A stretch of DNA of 8,281 nt from Armatimonadota bacterium (GTDB lineage Bacteria > Armatimonadota > Fimbriimonadia > Fimbriimonadales > Fimbriimonadaceae): contig JAEVZK010000016.1 of assembly GCA_023392285.1 (NCBI GenBank), forward strand, positions 1 through 8,281, given 5' to 3'. Below the pieces are notes generated by a model. It was not told the DNA's origin. It worked only from the letters and a program-made list of their open reading frames with translations, and ran no database searches. Shown here piece by piece: positions 1 to 6,970 of the stretch (position 1 is the stretch's first letter; every line of letters starts with the position of its first letter). The position numbers were made by a program, and so were the translations under genes.

Positions 1-25
1 CCCCCAAACCCCCAAACCCCAAAAC
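1..25. repeat. C-rich short tandem repeat (C4-5 A3-4) at window edge
   Basis: Three units of four or five C followed by three or four A run from the first base to position 24. The minus strand therefore carries three G-tracts of 5, 5 and 4 G separated by TTT. Three tracts are visible, and a fourth, which an intramolecular G-quadruplex would need, could only lie left of the window. The repeat ends 17 bases before the first start codon, so it would sit in that gene's leader or promoter. No function is assigned. Confidence 0.6.
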
Positions 26-41
26 ATGGAACAAGAAGGGA

Positions 42-527
42 ATGAGCCACATATTCCTTGGAGCGATTCTCCTTACTAGCCTGGCCCACGCCCAGTCTGA
101 TGGCGATTGGCTGACCTACCGAAACACGCCAGCTGGATACGAGGTGGCATTTCCCATCAAGCCCGCCGTGCAAATGATCCAACCTCCAAAGGGGTCTTCG
201 GTGAGCGCACAGCTCACCAGCGTGAAAGCAGAAGGTCTCTTTATGGGAATCGTGTTCGCGCCTACAGTGGGCAAGAGCCAGGAGACCTTCGTCGCAGGTT
301 TGGTGAACAGCTTCGCTAAAGGCGGAAAAATTCTTCGTCAAGATCAGATCAAGTTTCACAACCAGCCCGCTGAAATTGTCATCCTGCACAAAGGCAAATC
401 CTGCATGGAGCTGCTGATCTTTCGCCGCCAAAAGGGTGCTGTCATTGCCCTCGCAACCGCACCAAGTGCCAAGGCCTTAGGAGCAAAGCACTTTTTCCAA
501 TTTTTCGATTCGCTCAAGCTGCTTTAG
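42..527 (+). CDS. Secreted protein of unknown function with N-terminal signal peptide
   Basis: The 161-residue product begins with a hydrophobic stretch (about residues 4-15) and a signal-peptidase-I-like site AHA|QSD after residue 17, so it is probably exported. The mature part opens with a W-x-x-Y...P-x-G-Y-x-V-x-F-P pattern (about residues 23-39). Many small secreted bacterial proteins with a single alpha/beta domain share this kind of pattern, but I cannot name a family. One cysteine lies near residue 121. No catalytic motif is visible. The start is uncertain: AGAAGGG lies only one base before this ATG, and MSH lacks the usual positive charge. The frame stays open upstream to base 3 and encodes two lysines just before the Met, but no start codon is seen there. 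A start beyond the left edge is possible. The next gene is 114 bp downstream. Confidence 0.75.
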   Translation: MSHIFLGAILLTSLAHAQSDGDWLTYRNTPAGYEVAFPIKPAVQMIQPPKGSSVSAQLTSVKAEGLFMGIVFAPTVGKSQETFVAGLVNSFAKGGKILRQDQIKFHNQPAEIVILHKGKSCMELLIFRRQKGAVIALATAPSAKALGAKHFFQFFDSLKLL

Positions 528-641
528 GTGGGTCCGATCGGCAGTGAACCGGTGGGCCTTTCCAAGCAGCGGGCACTAAGGATATGATCATGCAATTGGC
601 GGATCACTTCGATTGAGGAAGATAGCCACACCGGACACACT
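528..641. other. Intergenic gap with a weak -10-like box
   Basis: This 114-bp gap separates two genes for exported proteins. It holds an 8-bp palindrome CCGATCGG (534-541) just after the upstream stop codon. It also has a -10-like TATGAT (583-588), with no convincing -35 box at 16-18 bp spacing. GAGGA (615-619) is too far from the next ATG to act as its ribosome-binding site. I see no U-tract terminator. Whether the downstream operon starts here is an inference. Confidence 0.25.
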
Positions 642-1352
642 ATGAAGCCTTTTGCCTCCCTCTTCATTCTTCTCTCCTGCCTCGCAGTTGCACAGCAGAG
701 TCAGCCCAGCCGCCCGAGCATGCAGTACCGGGAATACCGACAAGAGATCACAAAGCCGCCGTTTCGTCTTGCCGAAGCGGAACGAGCGATTAAGAAGACC
801 AAGATCGGCGACGATGATTTTCAAGGTGTGAGCGATCAAGTTTTTAAAGCCATGCCTTTCGAGGAGAAGTTCACCTACACCATGATCCATGGTGATAACT
901 TCGCCCAGAACTGCGACGTGATGCCAATCTTTGAGCAAGAGGAGCACAAGATTTTCGCCTTTCCAATGGGACCGCTCGATCAGCAAACTTGGAGCGAGCG
1001 ACAGCTCAAGTTCTTGAAGAACAACCGAACCCGAATCGTCGCACTCATCGGCGAAACCATTCAGAAAAGGCACCGCGTCGGCATGAACTTGAAGGGCGCA
1101 ATCATCGAGCTCAAGGCAAAGGAGTTGATCCCAGTGCTCATCACCGAATTTAAGCGTGACCGCAAAGATAACGACATCCTTTCCACCCTGCAGGTGCTGA
1201 TGAAGGACGGAAAGTATGGACCATTCCTCGCCTCCCAGTCTTACGCAAAGCTCTACGGACCCAATTCCGACTACCGCTCTTTCCTGATGTCAAATCGTGC
1301 TAACCAGGATTTGATCATCAGCCGCGCAACCTCATTTTACAAAGGCCGATGA
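642..1352 (+). CDS. Exported protein of unknown function, coupled to an FGE-like gene
   Basis: The 236-residue product starts with a clear export signal: MKP, then a hydrophobic core to about residue 17. Cleavage is likely near AVA|QQ. An LLSC stretch ending at residue 13 could instead be an imperfect lipobox, which would make it a lipoprotein. The mature part is rich in charged residues and looks largely helical. Its last 100 residues have a faint HEAT-like rhythm of paired amphipathic helices (about residues 140-200). I do not recognise the family. No CxPxR sulfatase motif is present, so it is not an obvious substrate for the neighbouring formylglycine-generating-enzyme-like protein. Its stop codon overlaps that gene's start in ATGA, which suggests translational coupling and a shared process. 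The ribosome-binding site is weak (CCGGA, 631-635). Confidence 0.8.
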   Translation: MKPFASLFILLSCLAVAQQSQPSRPSMQYREYRQEITKPPFRLAEAERAIKKTKIGDDDFQGVSDQVFKAMPFEEKFTYTMIHGDNFAQNCDVMPIFEQEEHKIFAFPMGPLDQQTWSERQLKFLKNNRTRIVALIGETIQKRHRVGMNLKGAIIELKAKELIPVLITEFKRDRKDNDILSTLQVLMKDGKYGPFLASQSYAKLYGPNSDYRSFLMSNRANQDLIISRATSFYKGR

Positions 1353-2137
1353 TCGTCGTGGCAGCCCTGACGTGGTTGGCGACGCAGTACGTCAGAGTGC
1401 CCGCGGGAACCTACAATGTGGGTAAGTCGGGATCCGTCACCAACCCGCGACGAAGCGTGCGGCTCGCGGCTTACGAGATTGCCACCACGGAGCTCACAAA
1501 CCGAGAATTCGCGCAATTCGTCGAGGCAACTCACTACATTACCGACGCCGAGCGCCTTCACAACGCCATGGTGTTCGTCCCTCCTTTGAAGGAGTTCCGT
1601 TGGCTGCAGGATCGTTCCGCCTCATGGCGTTTCCCAAACGGCGTCAAGCGAGGGGGAATCGCTGAAAAAATGGACCACCCCGTGACCACGATCAGCTACC
1701 GCGACGCGCTTGCCTACTGCAAATGGGCCAAGGTGCGCCTGCCAACCCTCGATGAGTGGGAAGTCGCCTGCCGAGCTGGCTCCAAGACAGACTACTTCTT
1801 TGGCGACTCCCCGAAAGACATCGGCCTCTACGCGAACGTCTGGCACGGCCGGGATCACATGGCAGCCGACAAGTCCGATGGCTTTATGGTCACCGCGCCG
1901 GTAGCCCAATTCAAGCCCAATTCTCTCGGGCTGTACGACATGTACGGCAACGTGTTTGAATTCTGTACCGGACGACTCAGCTCCGACCGTTCAGACCGCA
2001 CCGTTCACGCCCGGGGCGGCTCCTGGTGGTGCAGCAAGAACGCGTGCTGCTTCTTCAATTCGGTCGATATCGGAAGCGTCAATAAGGTTGCCTCGTTTAG
2101 CAACCAGGGCTTTAGAGTTTGCCGCTCGGTTCGGTAA
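1349..2137 (+). CDS. Formylglycine-generating-enzyme (FGE/SUMF1)-like protein
   Basis: This 262-residue protein matches the FGE-sulfatase fold almost end to end. The domain opens with VRVPAGTY (about residues 15-22). It continues through HPVTTISYRDA...YCKWA and RLPTLDEWE in the middle, then the ANVWHG, DGF..TAPV and GLYDMYGNVFEF segments that true FGEs share, and ends with RGGSWW...GFRVC. Aligned by eye to human SUMF1, C228 and C233 fall on the catalytic pair (C336 and C341), and S225 on the conserved GGS serine. True FGEs use this copper-binding pair and O2 to turn a cysteine in CxPxR of a sulfatase into formylglycine, whereas many FGE-domain proteins lack it. The conserved RYRxAARSxNTPDSS region after the pair is replaced, so the substrate may differ. 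A short uncharged hydrophobic N-terminus (residues 1-12) may be an export signal. No sulfatase gene is nearby. AAAGG (1341-1345) precedes the start. Confidence 0.88.
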   Translation: MIVVAALTWLATQYVRVPAGTYNVGKSGSVTNPRRSVRLAAYEIATTELTNREFAQFVEATHYITDAERLHNAMVFVPPLKEFRWLQDRSASWRFPNGVKRGGIAEKMDHPVTTISYRDALAYCKWAKVRLPTLDEWEVACRAGSKTDYFFGDSPKDIGLYANVWHGRDHMAADKSDGFMVTAPVAQFKPNSLGLYDMYGNVFEFCTGRLSSDRSDRTVHARGGSWWCSKNACCFFNSVDIGSVNKVASFSNQGFRVCRSVR

Positions 2138-2161
2138 AGATAGCGCAGTAAACTAACAGGC

Positions 2162-3169
2162 ATGAAAGGCAATGGCGCTTCTTCCGGCTCTGAATCATCC
2201 CCCCTAAAGTCGAACCAGCTCGATGGACTCGATTTTCTCCGTGTAACCGAGGCTGCTGCCCTCTCGTCGGCGCGCTGGGTGGGTAAAGGTCGAAGGAACG
2301 ATGCCGATCAAGCCGCCTGTACCGCCATGCGCATGACGCTCAACGATCTCGACATGAGGGGAGAGATCGTCATTGGCGAAGGGGAGCGCGACGAAGCCCC
2401 CATGCTGTACATCGGGGAAAAGCTTGGCAGCGGCGAAGGTCCGTCTATCCAAATCGCAGTCGATCCCTTGGAGGGCACCAACCTTTGCGCGAACGGAACC
2501 CCTAATGCCATCTCCGTGCTTGCCGCTGCCGTTGAAGGCGAAGGCTTTCTCATGCACGCTCCGGACTGCTACATGGACAAGCTCGTCGTCGGAGCCGAGT
2601 GTAAGGGAGTCGTCGACATCACCCTCCCCACCAAGGTCAATATTCGCTTGATGGGTAAGGCGCTCGGCAAAGATGTCGACGAGCTCATCGTCGGCGTACT
2701 CGATCGGCCGCGTCATGAGGAGTTGATCGCCGATATCCGAGAAGCTGGCGCTCGGGTTCATCTCGTTCCTGATGGAGATCTATCCGTGGCGATTGCAGCA
2801 CTCGATCCCGACGCTGGCATCGACGCCTTGATGGGCATGGGTGGCGCGCCGGAAGGCGTGATCACCGCCGCGGCAACGATGTGCATGGGCGGCGAGATGC
2901 AGGCCCGCCTTCACTTTCCGTTAGATGGGCAGCGAGAGCGAGCCGAAAAGATGGTGGAAGGCGACATCGATCGAGTGTTCATGACCAACGATCTCGCCCG
3001 AGGCAACGTCATCTTCGCCGCCACGGGTATCACGCCCGGAGACCTGCTTAGAGGGGTGCGATACCGCCGAGGCTATGCCCGCACGGAATCCATCATCATG
3101 CGCTCCGCAACCGGAACCGTGCGAAGAATTGAAACCATTCATCGCAATCCTGAGCGATTCGAGTTCTAG
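2162..3169 (+). CDS. glpX: Fructose-1,6-bisphosphatase class II
   Basis: This cytosolic enzyme hydrolyses fructose-1,6-bisphosphate to fructose-6-phosphate in gluconeogenesis; some bacterial members also act on sedoheptulose-1,7-bisphosphate. The 335-residue product matches GlpX over its whole length. It contains VIGEGERDEAPMLYIGEKLG (residues 70-89), VDPLEGT (100-106) and MGMGGAPEGV (224-233), and ends with the family's FxATGIT and RRIETIH segments. By alignment to E. coli GlpX the metal and active-site residues are all present: D49, E73, D101, E104, T106 and E231. A Ser/Gly-rich N-terminal extension of about 16 residues is extra relative to E. coli and looks disordered. ACAGG (2155-2159) precedes the ATG. 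The gene lies 24 bp after the FGE-like gene, so it may be co-transcribed, and it is followed by a hairpin. Confidence 0.96.
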   Translation: MKGNGASSGSESSPLKSNQLDGLDFLRVTEAAALSSARWVGKGRRNDADQAACTAMRMTLNDLDMRGEIVIGEGERDEAPMLYIGEKLGSGEGPSIQIAVDPLEGTNLCANGTPNAISVLAAAVEGEGFLMHAPDCYMDKLVVGAECKGVVDITLPTKVNIRLMGKALGKDVDELIVGVLDRPRHEELIADIREAGARVHLVPDGDLSVAIAALDPDAGIDALMGMGGAPEGVITAAATMCMGGEMQARLHFPLDGQRERAEKMVEGDIDRVFMTNDLARGNVIFAATGITPGDLLRGVRYRRGYARTESIIMRSATGTVRRIETIHRNPERFEF

Positions 3170-3183
3170 TGTCTCGTGAGGTC

Positions 3184-3216
3184 GGCGGCTCGCAGATTTG
3201 CCGGACTTGAGCCGCC
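3184..3216 (+). terminator. GC-rich hairpin downstream of glpX
   Basis: GGCGGCTC (3184-3191) and GAGCCGCC (3209-3216) form a perfect 8-bp stem starting 15 bases after the glpX stop codon. The 17-base loop can form a small inner GCA/TGC pairing. No run of T follows, so this is not a classical intrinsic terminator. It may end or stabilise the glpX transcript. A second small hairpin, CACC/GGTG (3217-3228), follows directly. Confidence 0.4.
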
Positions 3217-3245
3217 CACCCAGAGGTGCCCCGAAACTTGTATTG

Positions 3246-3251
3246 TATAAT
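3246..3251 (+). promoter_or_regulatory. Consensus -10 box upstream of the sugar transferase
   Basis: TATAAT at this position is a perfect sigma-70-type -10 hexamer in the 168-bp gap after glpX. No TTGACA-like -35 is seen at 16-18 bp spacing, and the bases before it (ATTG) do not form the TGn of an extended -10 element. If used, transcription would start near 3258 and leave a leader of about 80 bases before the start codon at 3338. Promoter activity is an inference. Confidence 0.45.
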
Positions 3252-3262
3252 CCTGTGACATA

Positions 3263-3333
3263 CCGACAACTTAGATCGGAACTCACCACTGTTGTTTTTT
3301 GCTTCCTTGAGAGGGGAAGTTTTGAAGAGGGAG
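3263..3333 (+). promoter_or_regulatory. Candidate leader with small hairpins, T-tract and ribosome-binding site
   Basis: Downstream of the -10 box the leader has CCGA/TCGG (3263-3266 and 3276-3279) and ACAAC/GTTGT (3266-3270 and 3291-3295). The second pairing runs straight into six T (3295-3300). CTTCC/GGAAG (3302-3306 and 3315-3319) lies just before the ribosome-binding site GAGGGAG (3327-3333), four bases ahead of the ATG. The ACAAC/GTTGT stem plus T-tract looks like a weak attenuator, but the stem is only 5 bp and AT-rich. The ribosome-binding site is the firm part; the attenuator is speculative. Confidence 0.3.
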
Positions 3334-3337
3334 ACGT

Positions 3338-4039
3338 ATGATTTCATACGATGAAGCGAAGCAGGCATTGACTGTGTCCAACGAGACCAACCAAACTGGC
3401 GCCCCCGCTTTGTCTCCATGCAAGCAATATGCGCGGCCACACTATCAAATTGGCAAGCGCCTTTTCGACATCATCGTGTCCGCGGTTGCGCTCGTCATCC
3501 TGCTCCCGCTCTTTCTTCTCGTCTTCCTGGCAGTCGTCGCGACCAGCGGCTTTCCCGCCGTTTTCAAGCACAAGCGGGTGGGGCGAAATGGGAAGGAATT
3601 CTACATGTTCAAATTCCGAACCATGGTCAAGAACGCGGATGAGATTCTGAAATCCCGGCCCGAGCTGCTGGAGGAATATCGAAGGACCTACAAGATCGTT
3701 AACGATCCCCGAATCTCGCCCCTCGGCAAAATCCTGCGCAAAACATCCTTAGACGAGTTGCCACAACTGATCAATGTCTTAGCCGGCGACATGAGCCTGG
3801 TCGGCCCCCGCCCGATCGTCCCTCCCGAACTTGCCATGTATGGAGAGAATCAGCACATCTACCTGTACATGAAACCGGGTTGCGCGGGATTATGGCAGTG
3901 CAGCGGACGCAGCGACCTCAGCTACGATGACCGGGTCAAGCTCGACCTGATGTATTGCCGCAAAGCATCGCTCCGATACGATTTCCTAATTCTGCTGCGA
4001 ACCGTCGGCACCATCTTCAGCGGCAAGGGCGCAGCCTAA
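3338..4039 (+). CDS. Undecaprenyl-phosphate sugar transferase (bacterial sugar transferase family)
   Basis: This 233-residue membrane enzyme should move a sugar-1-phosphate from a nucleotide sugar onto undecaprenyl phosphate, the first step in building a lipid-linked surface polysaccharide. It is the short monotopic form. There is a soluble N-terminus of about 40 residues, then KRLFD and one hydrophobic segment (about 43-68) that anchors it in the inner membrane. The catalytic domain shows FKHKRVGRNGKEFYMFKFRT (76-95), KTSLDELPQLINVLAGDMS (135-153) with the catalytic Asp-Glu pair at 139-140, VGPRP (155-159), and PGCAGLWQCSGRS near the C-terminus. The four-helix N-terminal region of WbaP and WcaJ-type enzymes is absent. 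The sugar cannot be told from sequence. The stop codon lies 8 bp before the next gene, so the two form an operon. Confidence 0.94.
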   Translation: MISYDEAKQALTVSNETNQTGAPALSPCKQYARPHYQIGKRLFDIIVSAVALVILLPLFLLVFLAVVATSGFPAVFKHKRVGRNGKEFYMFKFRTMVKNADEILKSRPELLEEYRRTYKIVNDPRISPLGKILRKTSLDELPQLINVLAGDMSLVGPRPIVPPELAMYGENQHIYLYMKPGCAGLWQCSGRSDLSYDDRVKLDLMYCRKASLRYDFLILLRTVGTIFSGKGAA

Positions 4040-4047
4040 ACAGAGGC

Positions 4048-5142
4048 ATGCGCGTTGCCGTCGTTCACGACTGGGTGACCGTCCCGGGCGGATCGGAAGA
4101 GGTGCTGCGAGAGGTCTTCCACCTTTATCCTGGCGTGCTATTTACCTCTCAGTTCGATCGGCCTAAATATCCTTGGCTGCACGATGCTGAAGTTCGCACC
4201 AGCTTTATCCAGCGGCTGCCGATGAGCCTCACGAAGCATCAGCTCTACGCGCCAGTCCTATCTTGGATCTACCCGCGATTCGATTTCAGCGAATTCGATC
4301 TCGTGCTGAGCGACAGCCACTCCTTCGCCCACGGAATCATCAAACGTCCAGATGCGCTGCATGTGAACTACTATCACGCGCCCGCTCGCGCCCTGTGGCT
4401 GCCCGAGATCGACGACCGCGCACGTGGTGTCCTGCGCCAGATGATCGCCAGAAAGCTGAGAAATCGGGACCTCGTATTCTCGAAACGGCCTGATGTCCTC
4501 TTTGCCAACTCGCAAACCACCGCAGACCGAATCGAGCGCTTCTACGGCCGAAAGGTTGACCGGGTGATTTACCCGCCCGTCCATACCGGCCGATTCCTCA
4601 AGATCCCACGACGCTCTGATGACGAGGGATTCTTGATGTGGGGCCGCCACATCACCTACAAACGATTTGATCTTGCCGTTGGGGCCGCCAAGAAGCACGG
4701 CTTTAAGCTGAATCTGGTCGGGAGCGGTCCCCTCACCGAAAAGTTAAAAGCCCTCGCCGCCGGGCATCCGAACATCGTGTTTCACGGCCGCCTACCGGAT
4801 GCCGACTTGGACGACCTGATCTCGCGATCTCGAGCGGTCCTCTTCCCTTGCTACGAAGATTTCGGCATCGTCCCTGTCGAAGCGATGGCGGCCGGGGTGC
4901 CGGTCATTGCCTACGGCGAGGGAGGTGCTGGCGAGACGGTGAGGGGCGACTTTGGCGTGATCATGCGAGAGCTTTCGGTCGACGAACTAGTCCGATGCGT
5001 AAGCGAACTCGAAACCCGCCACTTCGACCCAGATCAGCTTCGCGACCATGCCCGCACCTTCGACGTCGAGGTCTTCCGCAAGACGTACCGAGAAGAGGTC
5101 GAGCGTGCGCTCGCCGGCCACGCCAAAGCTACTCGACGGTAA
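4048..5142 (+). CDS. GT4-family glycosyltransferase, probably surface polysaccharide assembly
   Basis: This 364-residue GT-B fold enzyme (GT4, Glycos_transf_1 type) probably adds a sugar from a nucleotide donor to the lipid-linked glycan begun by the sugar transferase just upstream. The N-terminal domain opens with MRVAVVHDW and a GG loop (PGGSEEV). The C-terminal domain has MWGRHITYKRFDL, LVGSGP and the retaining E-x7-E motif with E270 and E278 (E-D-F-G-I-V-P-V-E), followed by AMAAGVPVIAYGEGG, which binds the donor nucleotide. The reading frame stays open upstream to an ATG at 3955, but that would overlap the sugar transferase by 85 bases. The chosen start matches the family's usual N-terminus and has GAGG (4043-4046) one base before it, an unusually short spacing. 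Its 3' end overlaps glmS on the other strand by 14 bp. Confidence 0.94.
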   Translation: MRVAVVHDWVTVPGGSEEVLREVFHLYPGVLFTSQFDRPKYPWLHDAEVRTSFIQRLPMSLTKHQLYAPVLSWIYPRFDFSEFDLVLSDSHSFAHGIIKRPDALHVNYYHAPARALWLPEIDDRARGVLRQMIARKLRNRDLVFSKRPDVLFANSQTTADRIERFYGRKVDRVIYPPVHTGRFLKIPRRSDDEGFLMWGRHITYKRFDLAVGAAKKHGFKLNLVGSGPLTEKLKALAAGHPNIVFHGRLPDADLDDLISRSRAVLFPCYEDFGIVPVEAMAAGVPVIAYGEGGAGETVRGDFGVIMRELSVDELVRCVSELETRHFDPDQLRDHARTFDVEVFRKTYREEVERALAGHAKATRR

Positions 5143-6958
5143 CCGACTTCGCCAGATTTCGAGGTTGGTCGATCTCGCACCCCAGCAGCCGCGCCTTATG
5201 ATAAGCCAGGAGCTGCAGGGGAATGATCGACAGCAGCGCATTCAAGAAGTCAAATTTCGCCGTCGGGATCCGGATGTTCAGATCAGCCACCTTATGAACG
5301 ATCTGATCCTCCGCCGTCGAAACCGCGATGACCGTCCCGCCTCTTGCCTGCACCTCTTTGATGTTGCTGGTGACCTTGTCCGCGATGCTCGGATCGGTGG
5401 CCCCGACGATCGCGACAACTCCCGGCTGCACCAGTGCGAGAGCCCCGTGCTTCATCTCGCCCGCCGGATACTCCTGCGTCGGGATATACGCGATTTCCTT
5501 CAGCTTCAGAGCCGCCTCTTGCGCCACATAGGCATCCGCACCTCGGCCTAAGAAGAAGGCAAGCGGAACCTCGCCCACCTTCACCGCCACGTCTACGATT
5601 TCATCCTCCAGCTTGAGCGTCTGCTCTGCCAAGCCCGAAAGATCTCGCAGCCCCTGTACCCACTCGTCGATCCGAATCCCCGGTACCTCCTGCACGTGAG
5701 CGATGTGCAGGGCGAGAAGGGTGAGCACAATCACCTGCGCCGTATAAGCCTTGGTCGATGCGACCGAGATTTCCGGCCCCGCCTGCGTCATTAACGTCCG
5801 GTCGCACTCCCGCGCAATAGAGGACCCCACTACGTTGACAATGCCCAGAGTACGAATGCGGCGCTGCTTGCAAAGGCGCAGCGCCGCCAGCGTGTCTGCC
5901 GTCTCTCCGCTCTGGCTGATAAAGATCGCCAGCGACTTCGGAGATAACACCGGATCGCCGTATCGAAATTCGGAAGAGTAGTACACATCCGTCGGCAGCC
6001 GCAGCAGCTTCTCGAACAGGTGCTTGCCCATCAATCCGGCATGATAAGCCGTGCCACAGGCAATGATGTTCACCCGGTCGATTTCGTTCCAGACATGGTC
6101 ACCGAATGTCCCCTCGAGCCGAACATTCCCCTTGTCGTCAACCCGTCCCGCGATCGCGTTGCGAATCACCGTCGGCTGCTCGTAGATTTCCTTCAGCATG
6201 AAGTGGTCATAGCCGCCTCGTTCTGCCTCAGCAAGATCCCAGTCGATGTGAATCGGCTTGACTGCCAGTTCGCGGCCATCGACGTCGGTGATGCGCACGT
6301 CTCCATCCGTCAGCACGGCCATCGTGTTCTCCTCTAGCACGACCACCTCCCGGGTATAAGGCAGCAACGCCGGAATATCGCTCGCCAGCATGTTCTCGCC
6401 CTCGCCAAGTCCGATCACCAAGGGCGAAGCATTCCGCACGCACACGATGCGATTGGGCTCCTTGTTGCTAATCACCACCAGCGCATACGCGCCGCGCAGT
6501 CGCTTCACCCCTCGCCGCACTGCCTCCTCCAAGTCACCCCACTTGGAATATTCTTCACCGATCACATGAGCCGCAACTTCGGTGTCGGTCTGAGAGCGAA
6601 ACACGTGATCGCGGGCTGCCAGCTCCTCCTTCAGGTCCAGATAGTTCTCGATGATCCCGTTGTGAATGATCGCGACCTGCTCGTAGGCGTCGAAGTGAGG
6701 ATGCGCGTTTTCATCAGTGGGTCCGCCGTGAGTAGCCCATCGACTGTGCGCGATCGCCAGATGACTCTCCGTCGGCCGCTCATCCACCAGTTTGCCCAGT
6801 TGGCTCAGCTTGCCCGCGCGCTTCATCACGTTGATGTGTTCGCCTTCAAGGTAAGCGATTCCAGCGCTGTCGTACCCGCGATACTCCAGTCTCTTCAGTT
6901 GGTCGAAAACGATCCTGACAGCTGCTCTTGGGCCGACATAACCGGCGATGCCACACAT
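5129..6958 (-). CDS. glmS: Glutamine--fructose-6-phosphate aminotransferase (isomerizing)
   Basis: GlmS makes glucosamine-6-phosphate from fructose-6-phosphate and glutamine, the entry step to UDP-GlcNAc for peptidoglycan and surface glycans. The 609-residue product has the same length as E. coli GlmS. The glutaminase domain starts with MCGIAGYVG, and Cys2 becomes the N-terminal nucleophile. It carries RGYDSAG (27-33), HSRWATHG (71-78), HNGIIEN (99-105) and SQTDTE (122-127). Two SIS domains follow, with ACGTAYHAG (300-308), SQSGETADT (349-357), SVASTKAYTAQ (398-408), EAALKLKEIAY (481-491) and EYPAGEMKHG (496-505). The C-terminus ends AKSVTVE, with the isomerase lysine at 604. No glmS ribozyme can fit, since only 12 bp separate it from the upstream gene. 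There is no clear ribosome-binding site; TACAAT seven bases upstream of the ATG is noted separately. Confidence 0.98.
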   Translation of the reverse strand: MCGIAGYVGPRAAVRIVFDQLKRLEYRGYDSAGIAYLEGEHINVMKRAGKLSQLGKLVDERPTESHLAIAHSRWATHGGPTDENAHPHFDAYEQVAIIHNGIIENYLDLKEELAARDHVFRSQTDTEVAAHVIGEEYSKWGDLEEAVRRGVKRLRGAYALVVISNKEPNRIVCVRNASPLVIGLGEGENMLASDIPALLPYTREVVVLEENTMAVLTDGDVRITDVDGRELAVKPIHIDWDLAEAERGGYDHFMLKEIYEQPTVIRNAIAGRVDDKGNVRLEGTFGDHVWNEIDRVNIIACGTAYHAGLMGKHLFEKLLRLPTDVYYSSEFRYGDPVLSPKSLAIFISQSGETADTLAALRLCKQRRIRTLGIVNVVGSSIARECDRTLMTQAGPEISVASTKAYTAQVIVLTLLALHIAHVQEVPGIRIDEWVQGLRDLSGLAEQTLKLEDEIVDVAVKVGEVPLAFFLGRGADAYVAQEAALKLKEIAYIPTQEYPAGEMKHGALALVQPGVVAIVGATDPSIADKVTSNIKEVQARGGTVIAVSTAEDQIVHKVADLNIRIPTAKFDFLNALLSIIPLQLLAYHKARLLGCEIDQPRNLAKSVTVE

Positions 6959-6970
6959 ACCAGAATTGTA
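6959..6970 (-). promoter_or_regulatory. Candidate leaderless-type -10 box (TACAAT) before glmS
   Basis: On the minus strand the sequence just before the glmS start is TACAAT (6970-6965), then TCTGGT, then ATG. A TAnnnT box six bases before the start codon is the geometry of promoters that give leaderless transcripts, and no Shine-Dalgarno sequence is present. No -35 box is evident at the usual distance. glmS may equally be read through from the upstream gene with coupled translation. Confidence 0.3.

Noticed and set aside
588..1073. Open frame of 161 codons on the minus strand
   Set aside because: It is antisense to the exported-protein gene at 642-1352, which has a signal peptide and a coupled downstream gene; the minus-strand product shows no recognisable domain.
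3197..3205. TTTGCCGGA also found in the 7290-7366 box region (minus strand 7366-7358)
   Set aside because: A nine-base match between two GC-rich gaps can be chance, and the alternating inverted boxes are not repeated near 3197.
3955..4047. Upstream start for the glycosyltransferase
   Set aside because: It would add 31 residues unlike GT4 N-termini and overlap the sugar transferase by 85 bases; the ATG at 4048 gives the usual MRVAVVHDW start.
3338..5142. Complete polysaccharide biosynthesis locus
   Set aside because: Only two genes are present; no flippase, polymerase, ligase or sugar-nucleotide genes are visible, so no pathway or sugar can be assigned.
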